NCBI GenBank assembly: GCA_948146395.1
Contig: OX411543.1
Span: forward strand, 25,622,026-25,686,025
From: Fragum whitleyi
Taxonomy: Eukaryota > Mollusca > Bivalvia > Cardiida > Cardiidae
DNA length: 64,000 nt
Direction: 5' to 3'
Below, one piece after another: positions 1 to 11,400 of this stretch (its first letter is position 1; each line of letters opens with the position of its first letter). A model generated the notes under the pieces. It made no database searches, was not told the DNA's origin, and saw nothing but the letters and a program-made list of their open reading frames with translations. Position numbers and translations under genes: made by a program.

Positions 1-308
1 ATTGCCACTCTAGGCTGGCCTTCTCTCCAACAGCGACGTACTGACGCTAGACTGGTAATGATGTATAGGATTGTCTACCACCCAATAGATATACCAGCAG
101 ACCAGTACCTACATCCAGCTGCAGTCACCCTACAGCGAGGTAGAAATGTGAGCTACCTCATACCATTCTGCCGCACAGACCTGTATAGGAACACCTTCTT
201 CCCAGTAGCCATTCGCCTATGGAACAAGCTCCCAGCCCAGACGGTGAAGTTGAGACCATCGCAACAGGGACCCTGGAACTGTTCAAAGATGGCCTGACAT
301 CAAGTTAA
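1..308 (+). pseudogene. 3' fragment of a CR1/L2-like LINE reverse transcriptase (ORF2 C-terminus)
   Basis: The reading frame entering from the window edge runs LGWPSLQQRRTDARLVMMYR, continues to FFPVAIRLWNKLPAQ and ends near 297. The pattern 'L..RR.DARL.MMYRI' followed by 'R..Y..SFFP..IRLWN.LP' is the conserved C-terminal tail after the reverse transcriptase domain of many invertebrate CR1/L2-type retrotransposons. Around 255 the frame slips by one base: the expected ending (TLELFKDGLTSS then stop) is present in the next frame up to about 308. This copy is therefore broken, and it is 5'-truncated by the window edge. A GAA-rich run at 419-437 could be the 3' microsatellite tail, but this is uncertain. 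Confidence 0.75.
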
Positions 309-439
309 TGTACAGACACTGTTTTTATCCGTTTTAACTGCACTTTGTTTTGCCTCACGCCGACCTTGTACAGTTTCACAGTGCGTTGATGCTCCAGAGG
401 AGCCCTGCACTTTTCAGGAAGAAGAAGAAGAAGAATGAG

Positions 440-502
440 GAGAAGATGTTTAAAGAAAAGTTTACGCATGGACAGACGCACACCTTCGGTCAGTGGAGCT
501 AA
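440..502 (+). mobile_element. 3' terminus of a family-3 tandem-core (Helitron-like) element
   Basis: The stretch AAAGAAAAGTTTACGCATGG, a GAC-rich piece and the ending GTCAGTGGAGCTAA match the 3' end of the longer element that finishes at 57148. Only the terminus is recognisable. The CTTCGGTCAGTGG hairpin is eroded. The family-2 core repeats start immediately after it. Confidence 0.5.
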
Positions 503-1213
503 CAACAAAGGACAATAACGCATAAAGTGGGTGTTGCAGAGTAACAGTTCCTGTACATGACTATTGTCCTCAATGAGATCTAAACCTGTACAAAGTTTAA
601 AGTTGCTAGCACTTATAGTTTAGGAGATATGATCCGGACAATAATGTAAGACTAAAAACAACAAAAGGCAATAACTCAAAAAGTGGTCATGGCAGAGTAA
701 CAGTTCTTGTACATGACACTTGTCCTCGATAAGATCTATCAGTGTACAAAGTTTGAAGTTGCTAGCACTTATAATTTAGGAGATATAGTCCGGACAAAAA
801 TGTAAGGGTAAAAACAACAAAGGGCAATAACTCACAAAGTGGGCATGGCAGAATAACAGTTCTTGAACATGACACTTGTCCTCAATAAGATCTATAAGTG
901 TACCAAGCTTGAAGTTGCTAGCACTTATAGTTTAGGAGATATGATCCGGACAAGAATGTAAGGGTAAAAACAACCAATGGCAATAACTCAAAAAGTGGGT
1001 GTGGCAGAGTTATGGTTCTCAAACATGACACTTGTCCTCAATGAGATCTATAAGTGTACAAAGTTTGAAGTTGCTAGCACACATAGTTTAGGAAATACCT
1101 TCCAGACAAGAATGTAAGGGTAAAAACAACCAATGGCAATAACTCAAAAAGTCGGCGTGGCAGAGTAACGGTTCTCAGACATGACACTTCTCCTCAATGA
1201 GATCTATAAGTGT
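503..1213 (+). repeat. 156-bp tandem array, family-2 core (about 4.5 units)
   Basis: The phrase GGCAATAACTC recurs at 667, 823, 979 and 1135, a constant spacing of 156 bp. Each unit also carries GATCTATAAGTGTACAAAGT, GTTGCTAGCACTTATAG and GATCCGGACAA. The array is cut at 1213 in mid-unit, where unrelated sequence (GTGTTGTAAAGTCGG) begins. The same units make up the core of the complete element at 23211-24974. No family-2 3' hairpin follows directly, so this copy is truncated. Confidence 0.85.
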
Positions 1214-2162
1214 AGTGTTGTAAAGTCGGACCCAGATCAGAATCGATAATCGAATTGAATTGGAAACTGTTTTTGATTCAATTATCGATTTTAGAATCGA
1301 AACTTCATTTTTGTTAGATAAGTACTTCTTTGTTGACTGATGCAGTTGTTTAGTACCTCCAAAGGCTCAAGTTTGTCATCTGTTGTCAAGTATCGACAGT
1401 AAGTGTTATTCAAGCAAAAAATGGAATTCAAATCAACTGTACAAGTAAATAATAAAGATAAAAAATATTGGGGATAAATATATTTGAGTCAGAAAATCAT
1501 TAGAGCCTTCAAATTTAAGTTCTTTAATGTAATCTCTATTGCAATCATACTAAGATGGGATAACAAAGTATCAAGTTACTTCCAAGTTGGTGATTTTTTG
1601 TTTCAGAAAATGATGATTAATGCACTTTGATAGTTATATAAACCAAGAATAATTAACATTTTTTTTAAACCTTAATTGTTCACTAACTTCTTGTTAGTCT
1701 AAAATAAGAACAACAACAAAAATTACGAAAAATAGCATTTGGCTCTTATCAAAAAATAACACTTTAACACTGTAACTTTATAAATCTGTTTTTGAAATGA
1801 AAATACAAACTTAGAAAAGATATTATGAGAAAATAAGAAAATAACTAAAGGATAAAGTTGCAGGTCAGTGGCTTAAGTATGATCACAGTAGTTTAAAGAT
1901 ATTAAGGTTAAAAAGTCACATGCATTTGAAGATTAAAACTAAAATTTGTGACAACAACAGTTCATCTTTTGATTTAAAAATAAGTTGCTGACAAAACTAC
2001 TATCTAGAAACAAATTTGATATGATCATAATTATCATTGCCTTGTCTCAACAAGTTAATTGATTGGTAATCTGATTCAAAATAGATAATTTGATTTGCTG
2101 AATTAGTACTAAGCTGAATCCTGGATGTGTCACAAATATTACAAGTATTATTAAAAGTATCA
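1214..2162. other. AT-rich stretch; possible left end of a hAT-like element, no gene seen
   Basis: The segment starts TAGTGTTGTAAAGTCGG followed by repeated ATCGATAATCGA-type words. A matching TTGCCCAACACTA lies near 6160-6172. The two could be the inverted ends of one large, multiply invaded hAT-like element, but I find no clean target duplication. The rest is A/T-rich and has no open frame that I recognise. Confidence 0.25.
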
Positions 2163-2168
2163 TTATCA

Positions 2169-2325
2169 CAGGGAAAAAGACTAGCAGGGGCCAAGTTGCC
2201 CATGGCCCCTAGATTATGAGCTGGGCCCCTAGAGTTTTTTTTGGAAAATGCCTATACCCCTAACGATAAATATCAAATTATTGAAGTCTGGGCCCCTGAG
2301 TTAAAATTGTTAGTCTTTTTCCCTG
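2169..2325. mobile_element. MITE, TIR CAGGGAAAAAGAC, 6-bp target duplication (copy 1)
   Basis: The inverted ends CAGGGAAAAAGACTA and TAGTCTTTTTCCCTG enclose 157 bp rich in GGGGCC and GGGCCC words. The flanks are TTATCA on both sides (2163-2168 and 2326-2331), a perfect 6-bp target-site duplication. A second copy with its own 6-bp duplication lies at 12744-12903. I cannot assign the superfamily from sequence alone. Confidence 0.8.
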
Positions 2326-2705
2326 TTATCATCATTATTATTATTAAGTATTTTACAATTGCTGACATCAATAATTATTCCAAAATTACATGCATCATTT
2401 ATATATATTTATAATTGAGACACCATCATCAGGGTTGCATCTAGAAATTTTCAAAATGGGGGGCTGTCCCCCATTACAGTCAGAAAAAGGGGGGCCAATT
2501 TGAAATAATGGGGGGGGGGGGGGTGTAAGGATTCATTGTAGTCACAGTAAGTTTATTTGTTAACCTTGGGAAAGTATAAAACTTATATTTTACTATAACA
2601 GATCAACTTAACTGTTTATATCTCAACATCTGTTAACTTTTAAATAACTTTCAACTACAGATTTCATTCTTAAATAGTGCTCTACTGGTTGGAGACCCAT
2701 TCTTG

Positions 2706-3110
2706 TCATAAGAAGGATTTCCTTTCTGTATTTACCATGAAATCAGCGAGAATTGGTCTCATGCTAACCAGTAAAGTTGATGTTCTGAAGTTTGTATTTC
2801 CAGTTCTAAAATTATTTTTTCCGATGCCAGTACAGAATAAACATTTAATTTCCTTTTAGTTGTATGTGTAACGCCATGGTCTGTTTGTTCGGCAAGAGTC
2901 CAAATCAACATGAGGGGTTTTCTGTTTAGTGATCCGATCTTGTTCTTCGCCGTTTTCAAACGGATTATCACTCGAATTCACTATAGTAACACTGTCACCG
3001 ATACCTGAGGTGTAATCATCAGTCCTATTTTCCGTTTTTATTTTCCAAATCTCACATTTGCTTTCCGAAAATAGGAAATTTGCGATTGACAAGACCGATT
3101 TGCGTACAGT
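2706..3110 (-). pseudogene. Broken zinc-finger-like N-terminus of a hAT-type protein
   Basis: The minus-strand frame reads an acidic stretch (SSDNPFENGEEQD), then RPWRYTYN, an in-frame TAA, and continues KEIKCLFCTGIGKNNFRTG, NTNFRTSTLL up to a TGA at 2706-2708. The CxxC followed by a 'G..NFRTSTL' phrase resembles the first half of the TTF/BED-like zinc finger found in hAT transposases and ZNF862-like host proteins. The expected downstream histidine is not seen (LLVSMR). One internal stop and the missing ligand mark it as non-functional. The assignment is by motif only. Confidence 0.4.
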
Positions 3111-3530
3111 TCAGCCATGTTGTTCAGACGATTTCCGGTACGTCATTTTAGGCTTGAACCCCGTCTGTTAATTAAACTGGAAACTCCGATCTTTTTCTAT
3201 CTCGCTAAAATGCCCAGGAGCTCGTTTTCTCGCTAAATTATCAAAAGAATCGTGAGTCCTATGTGTGTTTTCTTGACCAAAGATCATGAAAATGTTCGTA
3301 GTTTGCGATATACAGAATTATAAGAAAATTAAATTTTATTTTCTTCCAGTCTAAATTTGGAAGACGAAAACTATTCAAGTGTAGAAATTCGTCGCCCGTG
3401 GTTACCATCATCACCCGCTCGTTTCAAATTAAAAAACAATCCTTATACTATGAAAGAAGAATCAAAATCGCATTTTACTAGTATAATTGTAGAAATTCTG
3501 GTCCAATTGACTTGTTATCCTACCTTCAAA

Positions 3531-4866
3531 CAAGAGGACCATGATGGTCCTAGATCGCTCACCTTTGTCTCTTTGACTTCTCCCTTAGCAAAATTAAATA
3601 CTTGAAAGATCATTCAAAGAAAAACATAACTCTATTTCTATGATCGCTGCATAAATTTCTATCCTTTTCTCAACAAGTTTCATGTGACCTGGCCAACATT
3701 CTGACCAAGTTTCATAAAGATTGGGTAATATTTGTGGCCTCTAAAAAGAAAATAGTCATTTATGCCCCTTTTCCCGTGATATGACATGGATCGTTCCCAT
3801 TTTAAATAGGGTTCATCCTTGTGACCTAGCCATTATTCTGATCATGTTTCATGAAAATTGAATTGTATTTGTGGCTTCAAGAGCGTAAACAAGAAAATTG
3901 TCATTAAGGCACCTTTTCCTGTGATATCGCACGGATCCTTCCCATTTTCGTTAGGGTTCATCTTTGTGACCTGCCCAACATTCTGACCAAGTTTCATGAA
4001 GATTGGGCCATATTTGTGGTCTCTAGAGTGTAAACAAAAAAATTGTCATTAAGGCCCCTTTTCCCGTGATATGGCACAGATCCTTCCCATTTTCGTAAGG
4101 GTTCATCTTTGTGACCTGGCCAACATTCTGACCAAGTTTCATGAAGATTGGGCTATATTTGTGGCCTCTAGAGTGTAAACAAGAAAATTGTCATTAAGGC
4201 CCCTTTTCCCCGTGATATGGCACGGATCCTTCCCATTTTCAATAGGGTTCATCCTTGTGACCTGGCCAACCTTCTGACCAAGTTTCATGAAGATTGGGCC
4301 ATATTTGTGGCCTCTAGAGTGTAAACAAGAAAATTGTCATTAAGGCCCCTTTTCCCGTGATATGGCACAGATCCTTCCCAATTTCAATAGGGTTAATCCT
4401 TGTGACCCGGCCAACCTTCTGACCAAATTTCATAAAGATTGGGCTATATTTGTGGCCTCTAGAGTGTAAACAAGAAAATTGTCATTAAGGCCCCTTTTCC
4501 CGTGATATGGCACAGATCCTTCCCATTTTCCATAGGGTTAATCCTTGTGACCTGGCCAGCATTCTGACCAAGTTTCATGAAGATTGGGCTATATTTGTGG
4601 CCTCTAGAGTGTAAACAAGAAAATTGTCATTATGGCCCCTTTTCCCGTGATATGGCATGGATCCTTCCCATTTTAGGGTTCATCCTTGTGACCTGGCCAA
4701 CATTCTGACCAAGTTTCATGAAGATTGGGCCATATTTGTGGCCTCTAGAGTGTAAACACTAAGATTGTTGACGCCGGACGACACACGACGCACGACGGAC
4801 GACGGACGACGGACATTCAATGATCACTAAAGCTCACCTTGAGCACGATGTGCTCAGGTGAGCTAA
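3531..4866 (+). mobile_element. Family-1 tandem-core element, complete (CAAGAGGACC...GGTGAGCTAA)
   Basis: The 5' end is CAAGAGGACCATGATGGTCC followed by TAGATCGCTCACC. The core is about eight units of roughly 145 bp, each with CCCGTGATATGGCACAGATC, TTCATGAAGATTGGGC and TGTGGCCTCTAGAGTGTAAA. A GAC-rich tract (about 4770-4815) follows, then a 3' hairpin (GCTCACCTTGAGC...GCTCAGGTGAGC) ending CTAA at 4866. The GCTCACC near the 5' end is the inverse of GGTGAGC at the 3' end. There is no coding capacity. The layout matches bivalve 'pearl'/HINE-type Helitron-like elements; this classification is inferred. Confidence 0.8.
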
Positions 4867-5568
4867 AAAAATTAATCACGCACGGCAATGTAATTTTTGC
4901 AGGCCAATTGATTTTATTGCGGGAATACGGTACGCATAGAAATGTTGATTATGCGGGATTATGATTATTTTAGCGGGAATCCCGCAATCCCGCGCTCTGG
5001 ATGCAACCCTGTATCATGTAAAAAAAATTCGGAACCTAAATTGAACTGAACAATCTACTGTAGCTACTAGCAAGTCGTTAGACAATCAGGTGTTGACTTA
5101 TCTTTATTTGTGTATGCCTTTTTGCATATTTTGGCTATAACTTGAGGGAGAAAACTTTTAACTTTGTAGCAATAACATTTCAGGCCTAGGTAGGTGGTAA
5201 AATTTCTCTCAATCTGTCAGTGTTGTTAGTGCTTTGATTTAAAAGCTGAAATAAGATCTACAAGAGTTGAAAAAGAAATGTCTTTTCAAGTCAGAAGAAT
5301 ACAGGCACTTGGGATTTTCATAAAAATAACAGAAATAATTTGATGGGTTGAACATTCTTGGGTATGAATAAGCAGAAAATTATCATTGTCTATGTGCTTT
5401 TGAAACTGGAAAAATACAAAAAAATCAGTTAAAATAAGACTTGCTACCAGTTATTCTTTAAAAATTTGATTCTGAAATCAGTTCTAAGGCATCCTAATTG
5501 ATGCAACTTGTAAAATAGAAATTGCTTTTTCTAGCGGTGCCGAAAGTCGTAGAGAAACTGTTTACTGA

Positions 5569-5774
5569 TTGTCAATCTTAAGATTGATGTTCGGATTTCG
5601 TGAGAAAGTTGACCTTTTTAGTGTCTTCATAAACATCAAAATGAGTTTTCAGTTAAAAAAGCATTTTGCCCATAAAATAGTGACGGACAGAGGGACTGAA
5701 AGACAGACGGATGGACGGACAGACGGAATCGAGCAAACCTATAGTCCCCCAACTGGTAACCGATGGGGGACTAA
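5569..5774 (+). mobile_element. Family-2 element 3' end (GTCCCCCA...TGGGGGACTAA)
   Basis: A GAC-rich tract (5684-5728) is followed by TCGAGCAAACCTATAGTCCC and a hairpin whose arms are TAGTCCCCCA and TGGGGGACTA, ending CTAA at 5774. The same terminus closes the element at 24974. The upstream 110 bp do not match the 156-bp core, so the left boundary is uncertain. Confidence 0.6.
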
Positions 5775-5892
5775 TAATCGATAATCAGTTGGTTTGGGCT
5801 TCCGATTGTGATTATCGACTAAGAAATTTCATAATCAGTTCCTAACACAGAAATAACAAAAGCCATTATATATTGTTTTCAAAACCGACATT

Positions 5893-5957
5893 TTGATGGC
5901 TCAGCGTGAAACAGTTGTAACTGCCTATATGTTACAACTGTTTCATGTTGATCCATG
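5893..5957. repeat. Foldback family A palindrome, copy 1
   Basis: The arms GAAACAGTTGTAACTG and GTTACAACTGTTTC surround a short AT loop; the outer ends are GATGGCTCAG and TTGATCCATG. Seven further copies of the same palindrome occur in the window. It can fold into a long single hairpin and has no coding content. Confidence 0.75.
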
Positions 5958-6171
5958 AAGTTAGTAGAAAAATCTGCAGAAACAGTCTTTAGGTCATGCG
6001 TCTTAACTAACCTTTCATATTCAATTTTCAAAGGAATGATACTGGGTGTGCAGTTAGAATTTTAAAACGATTGTACAATCGATCTTTCGTTGATTTACTC
6101 TTCCAACTAAAAACCAATTAACGATTCACAATTTGTGATTTGAAACTGATTGCCCAACACTAATAATCATC

Positions 6172-6794
6172 CGTAAAATAGTCTCACTTACTGTTAACAT
6201 CAGTATTATGGCATTTATTTTAAGAAAACAGCTAACTTTTACCAAAAACAAAAACCATTTTACAATTTTTTTCTTGAGATTTTTCACTTGTCCACGTACA
6301 ACTTAGCAGAGAAAATCTGCTTGTCTGTGCAGCTTAATGGACAACTCGGGCAGCTTATTTCAGAACGATTGCTTTAGCCAACATAATTGGTTATAATTGA
6401 TTACAGCCTTAAAATTAGAGTAATCAGTTATTGATTACACACAATTTTCCCAAGTAATGAATTAATTATTGATTACAGGTGAAAGTACCATAATTGAACC
6501 AAAACCCTGATCATTGCAATTATCTTTTCATAAGTACAGTGGAGTACCATCCTACTTTGATCTGAAATCCAAAATACCCCCTCTATCTGTAGCTCTGTTC
6601 ATCAATCCTATGTCAATTGGGAAACTGAACACACAAGTTATGTTAGCTGCAATAATGTAGCCCTCTCTCTCTGATATTTTGATGATGAGGCATCCCATTT
6701 CAGACTATCAATTTATCAAAAGGGATGGGGGTACCTTACCGCAACTAAAATTATGTCTTCTCTTTTTTTTCAACAGCCAAGAAGATTTACATAC
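6172..6794. other. No gene seen
   Basis: AT-rich sequence with a few oligo-T and oligo-A runs. I recognise no repeat family or coding exon here, apart from the splice donor at its right edge that belongs to the candidate exon 6795-6875. Confidence 0.5.
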
Positions 6795-6875
6795 CTGCTC
6801 TATATTATTTTCGGATTCATCTCCCTTAGTCTCCAACACCTGATTCCTAGTGACACTGTCAGTTTCTTCTGACAT
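6795..6875 (-). CDS. Candidate short coding exon of an unknown gene
   Basis: On the minus strand a pyrimidine-rich acceptor ending TTTTCAG is followed directly by an ATG (6875). An open 81-nt exon follows, then a consensus donor GTATGT (6794 downward). The exon encodes exactly 27 residues, starting MSEETDSVTRNQVLETKGDE; the whole is acidic and polar. About 770 bp upstream, a good donor (AAAT|GTAAGT, junction 7647/7646) could end a non-coding first exon, with a LINE fragment lying in the intron between. I find no convincing following exons to the left, so the gene may continue beyond the window or be dead. I recognise no family, and chance splice-like signals remain possible. Confidence 0.35.
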
Positions 6876-6909
6876 CTGAAAATTCAAAGGTCAAAATTCA
6901 AAATGATGC

Positions 6910-7188
6910 AAGAATGAGCATCGCAGGATTGACGCCAGACTTATCATGTTTTATCGTATATATCACAACATTGTTGCAATTAAACTTCCGTTGTATATCC
7001 ATGCCCCAACCAGATTAACTAGACATATGCACCCTCTCTCTCTACGACAAATCCAGGTTAACTCTGATTACATCAAATATTCATTCTACCCTCACTCTAT
7101 TAGCCTTTGGAACCAGTTACCCTGTCATATCGCCACACTCTCTGAGTTAGATCAGTTTAAGAGAGCTGTGGCAGGTATTCAATATTAG
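6910..7188 (+). pseudogene. LINE reverse-transcriptase C-terminal fragment
   Basis: An open frame reading EHRRIDARLIMFYRIYHN, then FYPHSISLWNQLP and ending at 7188 matches the tail of CR1/L2-like ORF2 proteins. It is a different family from the fragment at 1-308 (compare SFFP..IRLWN with SFYP..ISLWN). It is 5'-truncated, as expected from incomplete target-primed reverse transcription. About 290 bp of AT-rich sequence after the stop, ending in AACAAAATAAATCATTCAAA, may be its 3' UTR. Confidence 0.7.
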
Positions 7189-7941
7189 TCTGGAGGTGAT
7201 TGTTTTTAACTAGATCTTTTACTCCACTCTCACTTACTAACATTTCAAACCAATACTTTACTTTTATCTACTTTCACTTATCTGACATGTCAGATCTTTA
7301 CTTTTATTTCTTTCACTTTACTAACAGTCCAACGCGCACATTTTTCCTGTCTGTAACACTCGAGAGAGGGGTGGACAGTATCCAGAGATAGATAGAATAT
7401 TTTGAAACCGTCCTTGAAAATTTTAAACAGCTCTCAATTCTTTTGTAAATGTTGCTACTTCATAAACAAAATAAATCATTCAAACAAAAAAAGAAATTTT
7501 TACTGGCACATTTTCTAGAAAACCCATAAAATCTTCCAAGGATGAAAGAGGCCGGTCGTACATTTTTGATGCAAGAAAATTTCGCCAATGACCATACAAT
7601 GAATATTTTGAACATGGAATAAATGAACAAAAAAAGAAACACTTACATTTGCAATCTTTCGCGTCGATTCTAAGTGTTTTCCTCTTTTTATTTTATTTAT
7701 TTAAGATTTGACAAATATTGTCGTGTGCTTTCGGTTTGTTGTTATCGTAAAGCGATCTTTCGATTGTTCTACTTTGCTTCAATTTGATTGGTTGTTTACA
7801 AGGAAATCCCTATCAAAAACCGTAAAAAAGGTTTTTTATGACATTGATTCTGCGTTTTATTCATTCTATAATTCTTTATGAAACATTTTAGAACAAAAAT
7901 CTATTAAAGTTAATCAAATTAATAGATTTTGAATAATTTCT
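7189..7941. other. Probable LINE 3' UTR and AT-rich sequence; possible first-exon donor at 7646
   Basis: 7189-7480 is likely the 3' UTR of the LINE fragment. On the minus strand the segment right of 7647 ends in a consensus donor (GTAAGT) and could be a 5' untranslated exon for the candidate exon at 6795-6875. GATTGGTTGT near 7790 contains a CCAAT-like box. None of this is proven. Confidence 0.3.
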
Positions 7942-8170
7942 ATTGGGCCTACTTATTTCTCGCCCTATCGTGGCCCGATTTTCGGCTTGAAACCCGCCCT
8001 GCATTCAGACTGAAAAAGGTTGCAAACCGTTTTCAAATTATACCCCGCTTTACACGCAAGTATACGGGTAAAGCGGGACACGACTTGAACCGGTTTGTCA
8101 TCCAGAACGCAGGGCTGGATTCAAGCTGTAAAACGGGCCCCGCCCGGGTGTGAAATAAGTTGGCCCAATT
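7942..8170. mobile_element. GC-rich foldback MITE (family with 40400-40570)
   Basis: The outer inverted ends ATTGGGCCTACTTATTTC and GAAATAAGTTGGCCCAAT enclose a G/C-rich interior that folds further around CCCCGCTTTACACG...CGGGTAAAGCGGG. It stands out from its AT-rich surroundings. A diverged copy of the inner fold is present at 40400-40570. Confidence 0.65.
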
Positions 8171-8408
8171 GAAATTAAATTTTCTGAAATCAATTGTCGT
8201 ATTCAATAACATTACAAATGTGGACTGTATTTCAGTCACTCGATTGTTAAGGATCATGTCAGGATCAGATTGTATACTAGAGAGGTGATAATATTTACAA
8301 ATAACTCAATATCGACAAGATTTTGAGGATTGGCCATAAAATCCGTTTACCATTTTGTATTACTGTATAAATTAGATAAGGGTTATGGTAATGATGTAAG
8401 GATTTACC

Positions 8409-11400
8409 TTAGGATACCTTAGGACCCTCTGTGGACGCTGGCTTTGGTGCCACTGTATCCACCTCTTCTTGAGTATAATTACTTTTGTTGACTTCTTTGT
8501 GACTTCCGGTTTTTTGTTTAGTGTTGATTTCTGCTTTAAAATTAAATTTCACCTCTTGATTGCTCCAATGCTTATCTAACTTGATTTCGAAATCTTTAAC
8601 TTTGTCGCATGCTACAACTTCCTCTGGTAGGCTATTCCATAGTTCAATTACTCTTTGAGTGAAGGTAAATTTCCTTATATTTGAGCTGCAATTTGCTTTT
8701 GCTAATTTTTTGCTATGACCTCTAGTTATTCCACTACTGTTTAGTTTTAGAAAATCTTTCGTAACTTCAGTGTCGTAAATCCCAGATGTTATTTTAAAGA
8801 CTTCGATCATATCCCCACGGATTCTTCTGTATTTAAGAGTTGGTAGCCTTAGTTTCTTTAATCTATCTTCGTAATCTAAGCTTTTTAGAGATGGAATTTG
8901 CTTAGTTGCTCTTCTTTGTACCCCCTCTATTTTTTCAATATCGCCCATGTTGTATGGTGCCCAGACTGATTGGGCGTATTCAATGTGAGGTCTCACGAGA
9001 GCTTGGAATAGGTATTTAAAATTTTGTTCGTCCAGGTGATTAAATGTGCGTCTGACAAGGGCCATGATGTTATTGGCTTTGTTAGTCTGAAGTTGTAGAT
9101 GGCAGCTGAAGTTGAGCTTATCATCCACTGTAACCCCAATATCTTTCTCTGCTACTGTCGACTCCAATATGACTTTGTTTCCATTGTCATCATATAAATG
9201 ATAGTGAAAGTCCAAGTTGTTTTTTTGCTTTTTGGTACATATATTCATGACTTTACATTTGTTTGGGTGAAATTTCAACAACCATGTGTCAGACCATTTT
9301 TGCAGATTGTCAAGATCCTTTTGCATGTCAATTTTGTCTTGGCTAGTTCTTATTTCCTTAAAGATTTTCGTATCGTCAGCAAACAGGAAAGTCGGTGCTC
9401 TGACACAGTCTGGCATATCATTTATGTATATAACAAATAGAATTGGCCCTAATACACTGCCTTGAGGTATTCCACTTGTAACAGGTCTTGTCGATGATTG
9501 TTCTCCATTTACGATTACCTTTTGTACTCTGTTACTGAGGAAGTCTTCAATCCACTTAATTATCTTTTCATTCACTTTATATTTTTTTAATTTCAGAATC
9601 AGCCTTTTGTGCGGGACTTTATCAAATGCTTTCATGAAGTCCATGTAGACTGCGTCAATGCTACCCCCTTTATCTAGGATCTCGGTCCAGTTATCTATAA
9701 CTTTGAGTAGTTGGAGTGTAGTGGATCTGCCGCTGATAAAACCGAACTGCTTATCGCTGAATAATTTATTATTATTAAAATGATTTACTATTTTTTCCCT
9801 TATTAATTTCTCCATGGTTTTGCACATGATGCTAGTGAGGCTGACAGGTCGGTAGTTGCCTGGGTCTGATTTGTCTCCCTTTTTAAATAAAGCAGTGATA
9901 TTGCCTGTCTTCCAAATTTTTGGTACTACTCCCGATTGAAGTGAACTATTAAAAATTGTGGTTATTGGTTTGCATAGCACATTTCGCAGTTCTTTCAAAG
10001 CTTTTGGATGAAGGCCATCTGGTCCTGTTGACTTATTAGGGTCAAGGTTGCTTAATAATTTGAGCACCTCTTCTTCAGTGATTTGCTCACATTTGCACTC
10101 ATTTTCAACTTCTATATCTTCTACAATCGGGAGGTCTGTTTTTGGCTCACAAGTGAAAACGCTCGTGAAAAAATCAGCCAATACCTCTGCTTTTGCTTTA
10201 TCCGTATCTGCTACTTTTTCAAGACCATTTTCATCCTTGGTTTTGAGCTCGGAAATACCACTTTTGATTTTTCTTTTGGAGTTGGCATATTGCCAGAATT
10301 TTTTGGGGTTATATTTTGCATTTTTTGCTATTTCTCTTTCCATATGTAGTTTTGCTTTGCGGACTGCTGATTTTACCTGATTTCTGATTTTGGCATATTC
10401 ATTGAATTTCTTTTCGTCTCTTTTATCCATGTACCTTTGCCAAGTTCTGTGTTTCTTTTTAATTAGTTTTGTTGTTTTTTCATCTAGTGGTAGATAGTTG
10501 TGTTTTTTGGCTTTATTTGCTGCTTTGTTGTTAATTAATGGGACATGTTTTTGCTTAGCCTGGTCAAATATGCTAAGAAATGCTTCAAATTGATTATCAG
10601 TGTTCTTGTTGTGGAGAGTTTGGTTCCAGTCTATTTCCAGGCAATTTGACATATTTTGGTAATCAGCTTTAAAAAAGTTCCATTTTTCTACTTTAGATTT
10701 CTTGACTTCAAAGTTGCAATTTATTTTGAATCTCATCACACAATGATCGCTGTTTCCTAGGGGACTATCATAGTCTATCTTTTGAATTATGTCAGCCTCG
10801 TTAGTTATAATAAGGTCTAGGATACTCGGCTCACAGTCCTTCCTTGTCCTGTTAAATTTATCCACATGTTGATGTATGTAATTCTCTTTAATGCACTCAA
10901 GAAATTGCTCGCTGGTCCCATCTCCATTATTTGACATCAGGTTCCAGTCAATTTTTGGATAATTAAAATCCCCCATAATAAGTATTTGTGAGTATATCCT
11001 AGAGTCATATATGTTACTGATTAAACTATTTAAAGAAGAAGAATTTTCGTTGGTACTGTTTGGACTTCTGTAAACCAACCCGACTAGAATTGACTTGTGC
11101 CCTTTCAGGTTTATCTTAACCCATATGCTTTCTTTGAAATCAGTATTGAAGTTTATCTCTTCTGCCGGTAGATTATCACCTATGTACAAGGCAATTCCTC
11201 TATTTTCCTTACAGGCCTCGTTAGTAAATAAGTTATAACCTGGTATTTGAAATTCTGCCTTTGTCGGTACAAATCTACAGTTCTTTGGATTGGTTTCTGT
11301 GATTCCGATTACATCCAGCTTATTTTCATCTTCTTGTATTCTAGAAATCAATTCACTATATTTGTTTGGTAAGCTATCGGCATTTGTATAAAAACAGTTC

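Larger units (their letters stand above)
2430..5011 (-). mobile_element. hAT-like DNA transposon relic with nested tandem-core element
   Basis: The ends CAGGGTTGCATCTAGA (2430) and TCTGGATGCAACCCTG (to 5011) are 16-bp imperfect inverted repeats of the CAGGG type common in hAT elements. A clean 8-bp duplication is not visible. Inside are a poly-G run (about 2507-2523), a broken minus-strand zinc-finger-like frame (2706-3110), and a complete family-1 tandem-core element (3531-4866) that must have inserted later. No transposase core was found, so this is a non-autonomous or decayed copy. Confidence 0.55.

Noticed and set aside
2759..2971. 70-codon minus-strand frame
   Set aside because: It is the alternative frame of the zinc-finger-like relic; the CxxC-bearing frame fits the family better.
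3095..3118. A small minus-strand gene starting MAELYANRSCQ just after ACCGGAAA
   Set aside because: The frame ends after 26 codons and a possible GTGAGA donor has no partner acceptor that I can identify; it more likely belongs to the hAT-like relic.
10048..10380. Plus-strand open frames within the LINE
   Set aside because: They are antisense shadows of the intact minus-strand ORF2.
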